Source: Hysterangium stoloniferum (taxonomy: Eukaryota; Basidiomycota; Agaricomycetes; Hysterangiales; Hysterangiaceae). From it: DNA of 64,000 nt. Shown here piece by piece: positions 12,116-23,877 of this stretch. The position numbers and the translations under genes are program-made. The notes beneath the pieces were generated by a model. That model saw only the letters and a program-made list of their open reading frames with translations. It was not told the DNA's origin and did not search any database. Numbering within the stretch: the first letter of the stretch is position 1; each line of letters starts with the position of its first letter. The DNA is taken from assembly GCA_015178975.1 (NCBI GenBank), contig WHVD01000020.1, forward strand, positions 744,001 through 808,000, written 5' to 3'.

Positions 12116-13128
12116 CATCCTACATGCTCCCAACCCTCTATATTGTATAGTTACAACTGGAGTTTTCACCGGAGCCTGCACATCAACTTTTTTATGCCTG
12201 ACTCTCTGTACGCACCCCCACCTGTCTGCACCTAACCCTCTGTGTCTCATACACCAGTCCTCGGACTCCACTGTACTACGGACTCCACCCTACATACACC
12301 CGACACTCTGTGTCTTATGTACCAGTCACCGGACGCTGACAGGACTCCTGGAACCCCTCTAACAGAGCATAGAACCCCACTCCTGTTATGATCTGTCTCT
12401 GCATCTCACACACCAGTCATCGGAAAACCCACCGGACTCCACTGGACCTCCTGCACATCAAACCTGTCTATATCTGACACTATCTTGTGCACCAAGTCAC
12501 CGGACTCTGACCGGACTTCCGGAACCCCTCTAACTGAGCCCCACTCCAGTTATGGTTAAATGACCTGTCATGATTCGTTCTCCGCTCCTGTTCCATTCCG
12601 TCCCTAATTCCCAGTTTAGCATTTACTTGTTTTATTTTATGTTTAATAGTTCTGCCTCTCATTAATACCGGATTTGGTATTATTACATTTCACAGTCTAT
12701 ATAAGTCTGCTATATTCATGTACTTAGAATCCAGTTTCAATCTCGAACAAGTTTTCCCCTGAACAAGTTTGACCCTTGAACAGTCTCTAGTCCTCTTGTC
12801 TGTCTGCACACTCAATTCCCGGAACTCCCACAGGAACTCCGGAATCTATATCTTCCTGTATGCATTCTGTCAGCTCGAAATATGGACACCCAAATGAGTG
12901 TACGAGGGCACAGCCTATAAGCTGAAGCCAAGTCCATCTCAGTCATTCACCATACTTTCTGGTAATTATTCTGATATCACCATTCCTTGTACTAATATCC
13001 CTGGAACTTTCCCGGGACTTATTACCCAGGGACTCCGTGGGACAATTCCCAGAAGCAAGTGTGTGTTCGGAATAATTATCGGAAACCTCCATGGGACTAT
13101 CTGTGGAGCTTTGTTCGGGAACTTAACA
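12116..13128 (+). mobile_element. LTR family 2, solo LTR lacking its extreme 5' end
   Basis: About 90% similar by eye to the complete solo LTR at 61048-62103, entering about 30 bp inside it and ending at the same TTAACA terminus. The right flank (GTGATGCACTC) is the last exon of the hAT transposase, so the LTR family inserted into that gene. The left edge adjoins the LINE 3' end, so the expected left target duplication is gone. It is a fossil; no internal retroelement region is attached. Confidence 0.7.
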
Positions 13129-14240
13129 GTGATGCACTCAAGGAAGCTTTGTCATTGTCATTGTCATCGCTACTTTCAAGTTTAAGTAAAAGCTGCGATA
13201 GCTTTGTGGTTTTTGGGTATTTAGGCTGAATGGCAGGAGCACCATTTCCATACAACCTTATGTACCATTCCTGAAACTATAAAAATAAATTAGTGATTGA
13301 AAGTAGAAAAACACAGATTCTCACTATTTTTTCAACATGCTCAAGTGCCCGAATTTTTAATTCAGCACCCCAGTACTTCTTGAAATGCAGTGCTTTTTGT
13401 GAGGGATTAAGCACTGTGAATATCAGGGACTATGAAGTGGGACAGATCAGTATAATGTATATGACATACCCATGGCAATGAGATAGGCATTGGATTCCTC
13501 AGTTTTGTTATAGTATTCAGCAATTTTTGCAATTCCGGCTCCTAGGGGTGAAATGAACAATGGGCTACACTTAGAATGGTGCTTTGTTCATGCAGCATGC
13601 AATCCCTCAAGTGCCGGAATTGCCAAATAAAGTGTAGGATAATTTTCTGATGAGAAGGCTTGTTGTGTGGCATCTGCATACTGATAAAACCAATTCAATG
13701 GGTAATTGGATGACGTGATGTTAAATTGAATAAAACACTTACACTTATTAATTCTCGAAATTCCTGGATCTTGTCCCACTCTGCCTTATCCAATGCAATT
13801 GAATGAAGTTTTGCATGCCTCGTGGTGTCGTTCTCTTCAGCTGTTATGTCAAATATAAAGCAGTCCACATGCTGTAGATATAAAATATCAGAATAACCAA
13901 GTATCATCTCTGTTTTAACACTTACATCCCGTAAAAGATATGCCCGGTTCACCATAACAAAAGTAGATGACCAACAAACTGGCATATCTAATAACAGTGT
14001 TTGTGGGTGATTGGAGCCTTTGTCCTTTTGTAGTTTGAGAAATAGTTCTTTTCTTTTGCTTGAGCTTCGAACCTGAAGTATATAGATAGTATCAGTGTGA
14101 AATGAATGCATCTTTTATCACATACCTTCACAACTATGGCATGAACCATCCCCAATACATCCTTCTCGTCACCTGTGCCTTGAGTCGGAAGGTGTGCTTC
14201 CGGGTCATGTGGGTTGTAGTGTTTAGCACCCGAATATGTC
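13129..14240 (-). pseudogene. hAT-superfamily transposase relic with introns
   Basis: Minus-strand exons separated by GTAAGT/GTATGT...AG introns read in order: LGMVHAIVVK, VRSSSKRKELFLKLQKDKG and DMPVCWSSTFVMVNRAYLL (the R-x-x-W-x-S/T-x-x-M region), then ENYPTLYLAIPALEGL, IAKIAEYYNKTEESNAY, SQKALHFKKYW and EWYIRLYGNG. These are the landmarks of the central and C-terminal part of hAT transposases (established family features: the W-S-T region, the PTL..IP..L segment, and KYY..T..s..Y..AM before the dimerisation region). Introns I can place are 13277-13324, 13414-13469 and two near 13735 and 13925. The N-terminal zinc finger and first catalytic Asp are not seen. An in-frame stop follows GLHAA near 13590, and the 3' end is cut by LTR family 2 at 13128. 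Host domestication cannot be excluded, but the damage argues for a dead transposon. Confidence 0.65.
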
Positions 14241-14288
14241 GAGATAATTGCTTGAGTGGCAGACCATGTAGTACAGTATATAGTTAGT

Positions 14289-14316
14289 CCAGTTGAGGGG
14301 TAGAAACCTCAACTGG
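14289..14316. repeat. short perfect hairpin upstream of the hAT relic
   Basis: CCAGTTGAGG and CCTCAACTGG form a 10-bp perfect stem around an 8-base loop, about 50 bp upstream of the first recognisable hAT exon. It could be a subterminal motif of the transposon or a chance hairpin. Confidence 0.4.
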
Positions 14317-15155
14317 AAGCCCAGCTATATCACCGGTTTATTCTACACCGCTCTATCTAAGTTACTTAGTACCTACATAGAGAGTCTCATACTGAGTTTA
14401 TAAATGTATATCGCCCACTAATTCAATCTATTAATTCTACATATGGGGCAATTCACCTAGAGGATAATATGTATAATACAATACTATCTGGTTGATTATT
14501 TCGCTCCTTGACTAATTGAACATTACTTTGGTAATGATGTTTACATAAATGCCTTTGAGCCCTGACATTTACTACTTCATTGCTGCTCACAGGCATTTTT
14601 TCACATGAATGCTTTCAATTTTCAAAATGACGGTGAGCCCTAGAACAAGCGAAGTATTTCAAGGACGTTGGTGATCTCCACATGGGATCCAGATGTGTAC
14701 AAGTACAATGATATCCAGACTCATTTGAGCTATGAGGTAGGCGTGTTCGCCCGGCTGAAGGTCTGACAAATTTCGGACGCGATGTGGAATCATCGGGAGG
14801 ATAAGGCAGCTGTAGGGTAAAGTCGTTCAGAACGCGTAGTCGACATATGTAGCTCAATCTCAAAACTTCTAACAAACGGAATAAGAAACTATTTGAACTC
14901 GATCGGTGATCAATCTATGGAAGTCAAAGGTGACTAAAGGAGATGGTTAAAAAAATCTAGGGATGAGATAGTTGACGCAAAACAACTTGAAACAGTTCTT
15001 AATTCTCGAGTGAAACAATAGAAAACAATCGTAAGTAAGCTTGACATGGTCACCAAATAACGGAGGCCCTCACGAGAAGCCACGTACTCGTGTTACATGA
15101 CTGATAATCGAATAGATTTAGAAATGCTTTTGGACTACGTCTGACCTTATCGAGC
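14317..15155. other. no gene seen
   Basis: No domain-bearing frame and no repeat recognised. Confidence 0.3.
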
Positions 15156-15440
15156 GGACACGTTGGATGCCTCACGGCAGTCAATTTTGCGGCATTGCTC
15201 AAAGCTTAGTGCCTTCTTTCTCGTCCGAAATCGCGATGTTGGACAATAAATATAACCATCTATCCGATGAAATTTCATCTTTGGAGTTATAGAAAAGATT
15301 TACGATCACACGTGCGCAAACCTTCGTTTCCGAAGCTTGCGACTGCGATACAGCCAATGTTGGCGTGGGTGCGGCCGACTTGTTCATCGATCACATAGAG
15401 AACGCTAATGAGGCATCAAGCGCCAAATGATATAATTAAT
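15156..15440 (-). repeat. 3' flank of zinc-finger gene, duplicated at 20515-20690
   Basis: Read on the minus strand, GCCTCATTAGC, GTGATCGATGA, CAGTCGCAAG, TTC(G/A)GAAACGAAG and AAATCTTTTC occur in the same order and spacing as downstream of the 20213-20467 frame. The duplication that produced the two zinc-finger loci therefore includes 3' flanking DNA and was segmental rather than retroposed. Confidence 0.65.
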
Positions 15441-15470
15441 CAAATCATAAAACAAAAATATCAGTCCTAT

Positions 15471-16362
15471 TTATACAATGCCGCCGTCGTCCTCTTCATC
15501 AAGGGTACTCCGTTCCTCGAGCTCCTGCTCCTGCTCCTGTGCCTCCTCATCAAGGATAACAATTCTATCCAATCGTCCCGGAGGAACATACCCGAGTTCT
15601 TTTGCGATCGTGACGTATGCTCCAGATATGAACTGCCGCCGTAGTTTCGCACATTTTTTGCAGTTCTGACACTGTGCATCGCCTGCCAGGCAGTTCTGGC
15701 ACTCACCGCATCCCTTACATCCTCCACAGTAAGCAAGCAAGGAGCACTCGCGGCTGTTCCTAATGTGGGTGCGGACTTGGTCTGCTCTTGACCAGGTTTG
15801 ATGGCAGGCAGGATTCGGACAGAAGTGTGTGAAATATTGCTCTGCCATCCGATGCTTGTGTTCTGTGGTGATAATGCGCCCATCGCAGAGTTTGATTGTA
15901 TGATTTCTGATCGCTCGCAGCTCATCGCGAACATGGACCACCCAGTGTCGCAGGGCGTGGTCCAACACGGTCGCCAGACTACACACCGTCTTTCTGCAGT
16001 GCATGTTCCCATAAGGACAAGGCACTTCTGATGAACGTAATTCAATGTGAGTTCCCGAGGATGAAGAGGAGGTGGGAGACGAGGAAGAGGGGGAGGAAGA
16101 TTTAGGAAAATGTGCTGGTGCGATTCCCCGAGGACACTTGGGACCTAAAAGGACCCTTTTGGCATGTTTATTGTGTGCCTTTGGTTTGTGTTGTGGTTTT
16201 GACCCATGTGGGACAAAAATAAAAGTGTCAGCAGGCAGATGCCCGCTGACTCGTTGTTTATTGGGGCTCTGGTTTCCGCAGATAGTAAAGCTTTTACTTT
16301 CTGTCTGTGGTTCAGAACCAGTATGATTTAAATTCGGGTTGGCGGGCGCGTGCCTGAGTTTG
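15471..16362 (-). CDS. cysteine-rich C2H2-type zinc-finger protein, last exon
   Basis: The minus-strand frame ends at TAA 15471-15473 and is open without interruption up to about 16376, some 300 codons. No ATG occurs in the first 180 codons, so an upstream exon must supply the start; a CTCAG acceptor near 16362 is a candidate. Order: a basic Pro/Ser/Lys-rich segment, a poly-Ser stretch (about 16040-16100), a Cys/His cluster (CPYGNMHC), then a C2H2-like finger HFCPNPACHQTW...RTHIRNSREC. A Cys-rich knuckle region follows with CGGCKGCGECQNC and CQNCKKC, then an acidic Glu/Gln-rich tail (LDEEAQEQEQELEE). The layout suggests a nuclear nucleic-acid-binding protein, but I know no named family. A partial paralogue lies at 20213-20467. 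It is downstream of and on the same strand as the 294-aa gene. Overlapping frames on either strand are shadows of this one. Confidence 0.6.
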
Positions 16363-16702
16363 TATTTTATTAGTCATTTGTTGTCAACAATCAATAAAAT
16401 ACTCCATACGTGTGCGCCCCGTCAACCCAAGCGATGGCCGATGGCCAGTTTGGTGCCTGCTCTCTTGACACTTCCTGTGAAAGAGTTGGAAATGACATCA
16501 AACTACACCACAAGTATCAGCATATTTATAGTGAAGCTCCAGTCAGAGACAAAACACCTGACAGAATGGCCTGTTTGTGTAAAGTCGGGAGCAGCAGCGG
16601 TCTTGCTCCATGGATTCATGCATATGGAGGATGAATCAGACGGTCTGGTGGTAGCTGACATAGTAGTTTTAGGATTGAAAAATCTAAATTTAAGCTGCGC
16701 CA
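16363..16702. other. intergenic or intronic stretch between two minus-strand genes
   Basis: May contain the 5' exon(s) and promoter of the zinc-finger gene. On the minus strand CTATAAATATG near 16530 is TATA-like. A 66-codon minus frame at 16503-16703 starts just past the stop of the neighbour and may be a small exon, but cannot be confirmed. Confidence 0.3.
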
Positions 16703-17904
16703 TCAGCGGTCCTTTGAGTTAAGATTAGATCTCACATACCCGCCATTCCATCCACCAAGTGAAGAATATGAGGGCATGCTCGTATTGAATTGAGGTTGCT
16801 GCGGTATCCGCATTGGGAACATGTCGGACGGTGCCCCCCGACAACTTGGAAACACCATAGGATCCGGGGACGGATCCCACTGTGAGAAATGAGATTCGGC
16901 AGAATGCATCCGTGTACTCTGCGGGAAGCTGGGTTTAATAAGTAGTTAGATAAAATAACGATAACGAGAACCCTCGAACTCACGATCCGTAGTCTGCCGT
17001 CGCATCCCACCTCGAAGAGGAGCTCGTGTTGGGGGAATGGGATATCCATGAGTCCAGGGTATTGCTATAAAATAATCGAGCGTTAGATCTTGTAATATGT
17101 TGTATCTGTGCCGAGAACTTACCTCTGGTAACTATGTTCATTAATTCCTGGCAATAGAGCTGAAAGCGGGACCTCTGTGTTCCTCGACCCCATTCGGGAC
17201 CTGTCTTCGCTAGTATGAAAATGTTGGTAGCAGGGCAAGTTGAGCCCTGAAGGAACAGGCTGGCCATAGCTATGACATAATCGCGCGTTAGATGTGGAAA
17301 ATTGCAAGATGTCGCATCACCCGAAAACTTACCTCAGACCATGCCCACTGACCCCTGGCGGTGGGGCCGAAATCGATGCTATTATATTGTCCAGCCTCAT
17401 TCGGGACCTCTCTTCACTGTATAAATGTTGGTTGTACCGCGAGTTCAAGGTTGAAGGAACAAGCCAATCGTTTGGGGATGCCAGTCCTGATAAATCAGGA
17501 GGGTAAACGAACTGGGTACTAGTGTCGCCAGTATCGAAGGTAGGGGGACCCAGCGGATACCTTTCATCAGGTGGTCCTTGTGAAAAAAACCATTGAAAGG
17601 GATCTTCTTGCCCCAATGCATCCAGGGCTCCACCGTGGACGCCCGGAAAATGATTAAAATCGGGGTGTGCAGCATGGCTACGGGAGGATTGACGAGATAG
17701 GCCTTGCCTAAAAAATCCAGAAAAATGGGAATTAATTAACATGCTGCGCAACATCAACACAACTCACTCACAGGTCATATGAGTCGTGGGGAGAAAATCT
17801 CTGGTTAGGATAAGGGGCGTCTTCCCTAAAAAATGGTCACGTTAGAAGGGTGGTGGAAATATCACATGAAGAAAACACGAAATGTCGTTAAATAGAGCGT
17901 ACAT
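16703..17904 (-). CDS. six-exon gene, predicted 294-aa Ser/Pro-rich protein of unknown function
   Basis: Six minus-strand exons join in one phase: (2 bp at 17903-17904)+17772-17825+17333-17707+17123-17269+16984-17064+16703-16928, total 885 nt = 294 codons plus stop. All five introns are GT-AG and 55-77 bp (17826-17902, 17708-17771, 17270-17332, 17065-17122, 16929-16983). The start ATG would be split by intron 1; the frame is also open upstream, so a longer N terminus is possible. The protein is hydrophilic and low in Lys (MEDAPYPNQRF at the start, SPDPMVFPSCRGAP and RIPQQPQFNTSM near the end), with no transmembrane segment or catalytic motif. The end of exon 3 (YNQHLYSEERSRM) and exon 4 (CYQHFHTSEDRSRM) repeat each other, suggesting exon duplication. 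A strong alternative donor, GTATGTGAG, lies just before the stop, so a longer splice form running towards the zinc-finger gene cannot be excluded. Function unknown; a disordered regulatory protein is a guess. Confidence 0.6.
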
Positions 17905-20150
17905 TATTGCGAAATTGAGAAGAACTGTTGATTCTAAGTTGTAGGTGACGAGTCTGTGGTTAAGGAAAAACTGGCAGAAGAAATGAGAGTTGGTTTGAGG
18001 TTATATATCTGCTTATCCACATCAACAAACTCAAATCCAAGGTTTCCGCGATTGTCTTTGTTTTGCAATATCGCAGGGCAATTGAGTAATCCTAACCCTC
18101 GTGTATAACATGCGTTGGGTGCCAACTCCATATTAATTCGGAAGCGGTCTACTGCTGGTAACCCTTATTATCAATACGACCGGCTAGAGATAAGAAGGGG
18201 GATAGGAGGTGAAGTATTTGCCAGGTAAGGCGAACAGCCTTCCCTTTGTTTTTCTGTGTTCTGATTTAATTAAATGGTGAAGCGCACAAAGCGCACAGCC
18301 ACACTGCGTCAGCCACCGACATGAACTTGGATTGTTACACTACAGCTCTGGCTTACAAGATATATTGCGGGTTAATTGTTAAACAAGATAGTAATAAACA
18401 ATAAATACTCAATAATGCAAGTCGAACACCCGTGCGACAAGGCTAATAAACGGATGTGGCTGCCTGCCGTATCAAACTTCGATCACAAGCATGAGAAAAC
18501 ACAGGAATTGTCGAATTTTAAGTCATCGGATTGAGTCTTCCATTCAACAACAGCCTTCCTCCACACCAGAAACACGATGCGGATAGGTCATTAAAAAACC
18601 GGTCCTCATTGAAGTCTTAATCAAGGCTAGTCATCATATAGTTCGTCAGTTTATACTGCATTCGAGACTCAAGACCATCAGAATCTGCAGAAGTTTACAC
18701 TGAATGAGTGTAAAGGATAGTCGACTATAAATACAACCAGTAAATACCACTTCTAAATCATTGCTGTCTGCTCACAGATCTACGCCGGATCTTCACCGAA
18801 TGGCATCCAGTATGGGCTTCAGAATGTATTGAAAGGACTTTATGCAGTGCAAGATGAGAGATTGTGATATTGTGATATTGCCAATGTGAACCGTGTGGCA
18901 GCAATATCCGTGATTTTTGAATAGAAGATGTGAACAATGAACAAGGTTACAGCCCGTCAAGGAGATACTAATACAAACAGTCTCAGTTCCTCTTAATGAA
19001 AAATTGGAATGGTCAGATGAATCTGCCAGCGAGTTGGGTTCTAGAGTAGTACAGTATAGATGTATCGCCGCGATGTTACCTCACTGCTGGTACACGTGGT
19101 GGCCAACCTACTGCAGGCTTCGCCAAGGCTGCCACCCTAGGAAAACAGGTAGAGAACTCAAATACCAGCAACAATGACCGTTGAGATAGCAAGCAATTCA
19201 GCAGATGGTTCAAACGACCCCCACAATGAGTCCCAGATATCATATCCCCATACTCCTATTAGATTTTTTGGGTTCACGAACAATGTAGCATGTGATTGAT
19301 GGGTAACCGGGTATAGTATTACCGGTAGTAGGGTACTTAAACTAGGTACTTGTACTCTACACTTCATACGTTTGCAACGCGTTCTTTCTACCCAAACCGA
19401 GTCAAGCGTATTTCGAAACCGCGAATTCTAACTACTCCTTGATAAGAACCAAAACCCCAACATGTTTTTTCATCTCCACGATCACTCACAATATCTGCCG
19501 GCGATTTACATTCCCTAGCCTTGAGCTTTATGCTATTCCTCCTCATCCCATCTGCACTGAATCAATGGTTAATAAAAATATATATACCCTTACTGAAGGA
19601 TTCCTATTTTCGTCTTCACATAGGCTTAATTCGGCGAAGAAAAGTCACATATTCGCACTGAAAAAATTTGACGCCAATACTGGCCCGCTGGCCCCAAGAC
19701 CGAGCTCGAATGGTTCACCTGGGCCGCATGGATAATATTATTGTCGATACCTAAGTCCTGCATCAATAGAGCTTCTGAGTCGAAATGCATTAAATACCAG
19801 TATCCGTTTATGTGACCTAAAATCCTTCTGTCGGAAAATCCAATTTCTATCTGTATGGTCTCTATCTATCGCGGAAGGTGCGGTCAGTTGTAATGTTCTT
19901 CATCCATAAAGGGTATCTCTGATATCAATCCTCTAATAGTTTTTTCTCCGTCAAGCTTCGTAGGGGCAGTGACAGTACCGAGCACTGTAGCAAGCGTAAG
20001 GTGAAATAAATTAATTCAAAGAAAAGAGGGATATAAACTACCGGCGTTGACTCCACGAGTGGATTATGGCATACCTCTGCATTGCGTCTCCATAAGAATC
20101 CTCATCACTATCAGGAACTTGGACTGTCCTAAATAGAGATGAAGTGTTTC
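17905..20150. other. no supported gene; promoter side of the 294-aa gene and unassigned sequence
   Basis: A 65-codon minus frame (17934-18131) could be an additional upstream exon of the 294-aa gene but is not joined by a convincing intron. A 98-codon plus frame at 19439-19735 has no recognisable motif. No repeats were identified. Confidence 0.3.
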
Positions 20151-20212
20151 TCTACGAACTACCTTTTCACATGGCTAACACGGAGAGGAATTAACTAAGC
20201 AAATACTAAACA

Positions 20213-20467
20213 GTGAAGGGACCGCACATACGGAGTTGTAAGAAGTGCGGAAAGTGCCGCCGCTGCCTGGAAGACGATTTACAGTGCGAGGTGTGCAAAG
20301 CGACGACGGCAGCTGATATCCGGCACTTACCTCAATTTTGCAATGGAGCTCGGATATATTCATCGCAGTTAGGTGTAGATTTTATAACTGAAGAGCAGGC
20401 GCAGGAGCGGGAGCTCGAGGAGCGGAATACCCTAGACGAAGAGGAAGAGGACACAATCTATTTTTGA
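20213..20467 (+). pseudogene. partial paralogue of the zinc-finger gene (C-terminal part only)
   Basis: The 84-codon frame contains CKKCGKCRRCLEDDLQCEVC followed by an acidic tail EEQAQERELEERNTLDEEEE. It matches CKGCGECQNCLAGDAQCQNC and the EEAQEQEQELEERSTLDEE tail of the gene at 15471. The C2H2 finger and everything N-terminal to it are absent, and about 16 residues between the finger and the knuckle are deleted. The 3' flank is shared too. It may be the last exon of a diverged live gene or a truncated duplicate; the upstream sequence gives no matching exon, so pseudogene is favoured. Confidence 0.5.
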
Positions 20468-20689
20468 ATAAACCTGCTATTTTTCTATTACTGTATTATT
20501 AACCCATATTGACCATTAGTGCCTCATTAGCCTCGTGAACGTGATCGATGAGAAGTCGATCACGACCGGGTTAATATTGGGCCGTCACAGTCGCAAGTTT
20601 CAGAAACGAAGATTTAGCGCGTGTGTTCTTAAATCTTTTCCATAACTTCAAAGATGAAGTTCTTTTGGACCAACCCTCACAAGTTACTG

Positions 20690-21300
20690 TTGGGTGTCCT
20701 TAAATTTTGGGTGGGTGAGAACTAGTCCTGTCATACATATGATCCTCACAGTAAGTCACTGATCAGAAACCAAAGGATAAGCTGAGGGTTGGGTTGAGGG
20801 TTGGGTTGGAGGGTCAAAGAGTTGGAGACCAAGAGTCAGAAACTGAGGGTAAGCGAGTGCAAGCAGAGGTGGAGAGCAGGATACTTTAGAGTGAGACTAT
20901 GAGAGTTGTTTTGGAGTGTTCTGAGTCGATATTCTGATACTATGATACATGAACAGTTTATATACAGAAAGCTGGCACTTAGCCAAATGAAAACAGAACA
21001 AAGAGAAGTACTAATGGAGAAGATGGGACAGAATAGAGAGTGATGTGAATGAGGACTGGTTGATGGATCATTATAAATCTGGATGTAGGTGGTAAAGGCT
21101 ATGAGGACAAAAAGGTGGGATTACTGTTCCAATTGTATAGGGTAAGGGGCAGGTGAAAACACCAATCAAGAACAATGAAGGTGCCTAATGGGGTTATTCA
21201 GAAGGCCAACAGTTTGTGCAAATTGGGAACTGATGAATGATGAGAGTTTTCATGAAGTCCAATTGGGTCTGACAGTTTACTGAAAACACAGGTTGTGACA
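20690..21300 (-). mobile_element. diverged, truncated LTR of family 3
   Basis: Minus-strand orientation. It begins at the family terminus TGTCACAACC (21300) and keeps the landmarks TACTAATGGAGA, GATATTCTGATA and GTCCTTAAATTTTGGG. It is clearly older than the solo copies at 23167 and 25059, and its outer end is missing. It lies directly against an LTR family 1 piece. Confidence 0.55.
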
Positions 21301-21759
21301 GCTAGCTTATTTAGATAATGGAATGTATGCAATACCAAATCCAGTAATAATTACAGACAGAATAGGGAAGCCTGAAATGGGAAAGGTAAACACCAAACTA
21401 GGTGTTAGGGATGGAATGGGACAGGAGCAGGGTTTGAAAACATGACAGGTCAGGAGCAGGGTTTAAAAGCATGACAGGTCATTTGACCATAACAGGAATG
21501 GGGCTCAGTTAGAGAGCTGATGGGTTGTCCAGGCAGAGTCCAGAGACTAGTGCATGGAACAGAGTTGGATATAGACAGGGTTGATGTGTGCAGGTCCCAG
21601 TGGGTTGTCCAATGGCTGGTGCATGAGATAGAGAGTCGGGTGTAGACAAATATGATGTCTGGGTCCCGGTGGGTTGTCTGGTTAACTGTAACTTGCTTCT
21701 AGAGAGTTGGGTGCCTATAGGATGGGGTCTGGAGACTGGTGGGTTTTCCAGTCCTAACA
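21301..21759 (-). mobile_element. LTR family 1, partial copy
   Basis: Minus-strand orientation, starting at TGTTAGGACTGG (21759). It contains the family landmarks TTTGACC..AACAGGAATGGGG (inverse of CCCATTCC..GGTCAAATG) and ACCAAATCCAGTAATAATTA. The other half is absent, cut by the family-3-like LTR. Confidence 0.6.
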
Positions 21760-21929
21760 GTACCCTTCCTTTTAGCTGAAGTCCCATAGAGGCCCTAGAA
21801 GTTGATAAGGTTCATTAGTAACATGTACGTGTCAAAAGGTAATGTGATCTGGAAGGTAAGGTTCAAATGTGACAAGCCTATATAAAAAATTGAATTTTTT
21901 GTAAAAACTCTTTTTTCATATCCCATCAT

Positions 21930-22815
21930 CCTCCTTTTAAAAATGGGACCAAAACCTACACCTAGAAGACCAAATGCCAAAGCCAGGCTGTCCATGGCCT
22001 CCCTATATCAGGCTCCACTCATGGCTGCCCAAATATTGGCACAGCATGATGAGCAATGCCAAGAGAGAGAGGAGGTGGAGAGGAAAGCAAAGAAGGCTGA
22101 GGATGAGTTGGAGAGGGAGTACCAGGCTGCAGTGGCTGTGGAGAAAGCGGTGGAGGAGCAGAAGAAGAAGGATGAGGAGGAGGTGGCTCAGGTGGTGGAA
22201 TGTGCCATGGCTGCTGCAGAGAAGTCTGTGGGAAAGGTAAGTTGTGACATCCATTATATATTTTTTATGTCACTGACTTGTTTCTTTTGGCACAAGGCAG
22301 TAGAGCCTGAGTCTGAGTCTGAGGGGGAGGCTGAGAGCCCCCAAAAGGTAAGTGATGGCACCATGAGAATGTCTGAGGAACTGACAAAACCCACAGAAGG
22401 TGCATAAGGTGGCTCCAGTGTGACTGGAGCTGAAAAATGATCTGTGGTGCACTGGGTGCAGTGGCCACAATGTGGACTGTTGGCAGAAGTCCAGGTAGGG
22501 CCTGGGCTGTTGGCCATGTGCACACCTCAAAGTGAGGTGCTTACTTGTCCACAAACCCACAGGTTCCATGGTGAGGGAAGCGAGTGCATGGTCTGAGAGG
22601 CCTGGGGCCTTTGAGGACATGTTGGGACAGATAACCATGGGCATCAAGGCTGAAAACAAGCTGCTGGAGGAGAGCAACCAGGTCCAGGGGACCATGGTGG
22701 AAGCTCTGCAAGGACTCTGTGGGGAGTTCCAGGAGTTCCTAGCAGAGTATGGGGACTACCACTACTCACTCCAAGGACAAAGGCAGGAGTCCTGAAGAGC
22801 CTGGGGATGAGGACA
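21930..22815 (+). mobile_element. gene-like coiled-coil segment associated with LTR family 1, copy A (fossil)
   Basis: The plus strand starts GPKPTPRRPNAKARL and runs into a long Glu/Lys/Ala-rich helix (about 22040-22235) with coiled-coil character, then an acidic segment (EPESESEGEAESPQK) bounded by intron-like GTAAGT/AG signals. A second helical segment follows (22590-22760) with LGQITMGIKAENKLLEESNQ. The same modules in the same order occur in 29590-31032 next to another family-1 LTR. A family-1 LTR begins at 22821. It looks like a non-autonomous LTR-borne gene segment, either a divergent gag-like region or a captured fungal gene. Treated as a fossil. Confidence 0.5.
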
Positions 22816-23166
22816 GGATATGTTACGACCAGAATTCCCACTGGACGCTGGGCACTAACATATATGCACCTGCAACCTATATGCACCAATTATCAGTTTA
22901 CCGGAAAACCCGCCAGACTCCGTATGTCAGACTTGTCCACGTTTGACCCTCGTTACTTCATGTATCAGTCACCAGAATATCCATTGGACTCCATCCCTGT
23001 CTACCTCCAATCCTGTCCCACACACCAGTCACCAGACCCCACTCAGAAAACCCAGCCCTCTAACTGAGCCCCATTCCCATTATAGTCAAATGACCTGTCA
23101 TGATTCGGACTCCACTCCCACCCCATTCCCATTATGGTTTTATGACCTGTCATGATTCGGACTCCA

Positions 23167-23877
23167 TGTTATGACCGTGTCGCAACCCTATCGGTCCCCG
23201 AGGTTATCGCCACACATCGACAATTCAAGTTACTGTTCAAGTCACCACATTGGAAACCATCGGCCTCCTGACACTGACATACATTTTCGCGGTGATCAAA
23301 CTCCATTTACACCCACATCAAAATACACTTGAACTATCTGGTTAAACTCTGATACGTCCCTTTTATTATGATGATCTGCTCTATCCTATGTTTCACATAT
23401 GTCTATATATATAATTCCACTCTCGGTTATCATCGGCCTCCGAACTAATCATAAACTTCCCATTCCTAGTCAAGCTTATTGTTAATACCATTTTCCACCC
23501 TTCTCCCCGTTAGTATTTTTTAGATGCCTGATACTTGTATATGAACCCACTGTAGTTGAAGTTACTAGGCAATCAGAATATCAACTCAGAATACCCTCTT
23601 ACGCCTCCAGAAGTCTCATACTAAGAATTCTGTCTTCCGCCTTCGTGTGCACTCGCCTCCCTTCGGTCCCCGACCCCTCAGCCCGACACTCGACTCATCC
23701 CTCAATTCCAATCGGTAATTCTCACCGAGAGGTATTCATTGGGACTAGCCTTCATCCGCCCAAAATTTAAGGACACCTGATGGACAACTGCGAGGGCACA
23801 GCACATAAGCTGAAGCCAAGTCCTTCCGATCAGTCCCCATCAGTCCACCGACATTAGTCAGTTTCCAGTTCTTAACA
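23167..23877 (+). mobile_element. solo LTR, family 3, with 5-bp target duplication
   Basis: 711 bp, TGTTATGACCG...TTCTTAACA, flanked by CTCCA on both sides (23162-23166 and 23878-23882), inserted inside LTR family 1. It has a TATA-like TGTCTATATATATAATTCC region near 23405. A clean duplication and intact ends indicate recombination to a solo LTR after a relatively recent insertion. Confidence 0.85.

Noticed and set aside
15467-16045. 192-codon minus-strand frame overlapping the zinc-finger gene
   Set aside because: Offset frame; the Cys/His spacing makes sense only in the other frame, which is also open for another 120 codons upstream.
22003-22254. Leu/His-rich minus-strand frame
   Set aside because: Shadow of the charged coiled-coil segment on the plus strand.
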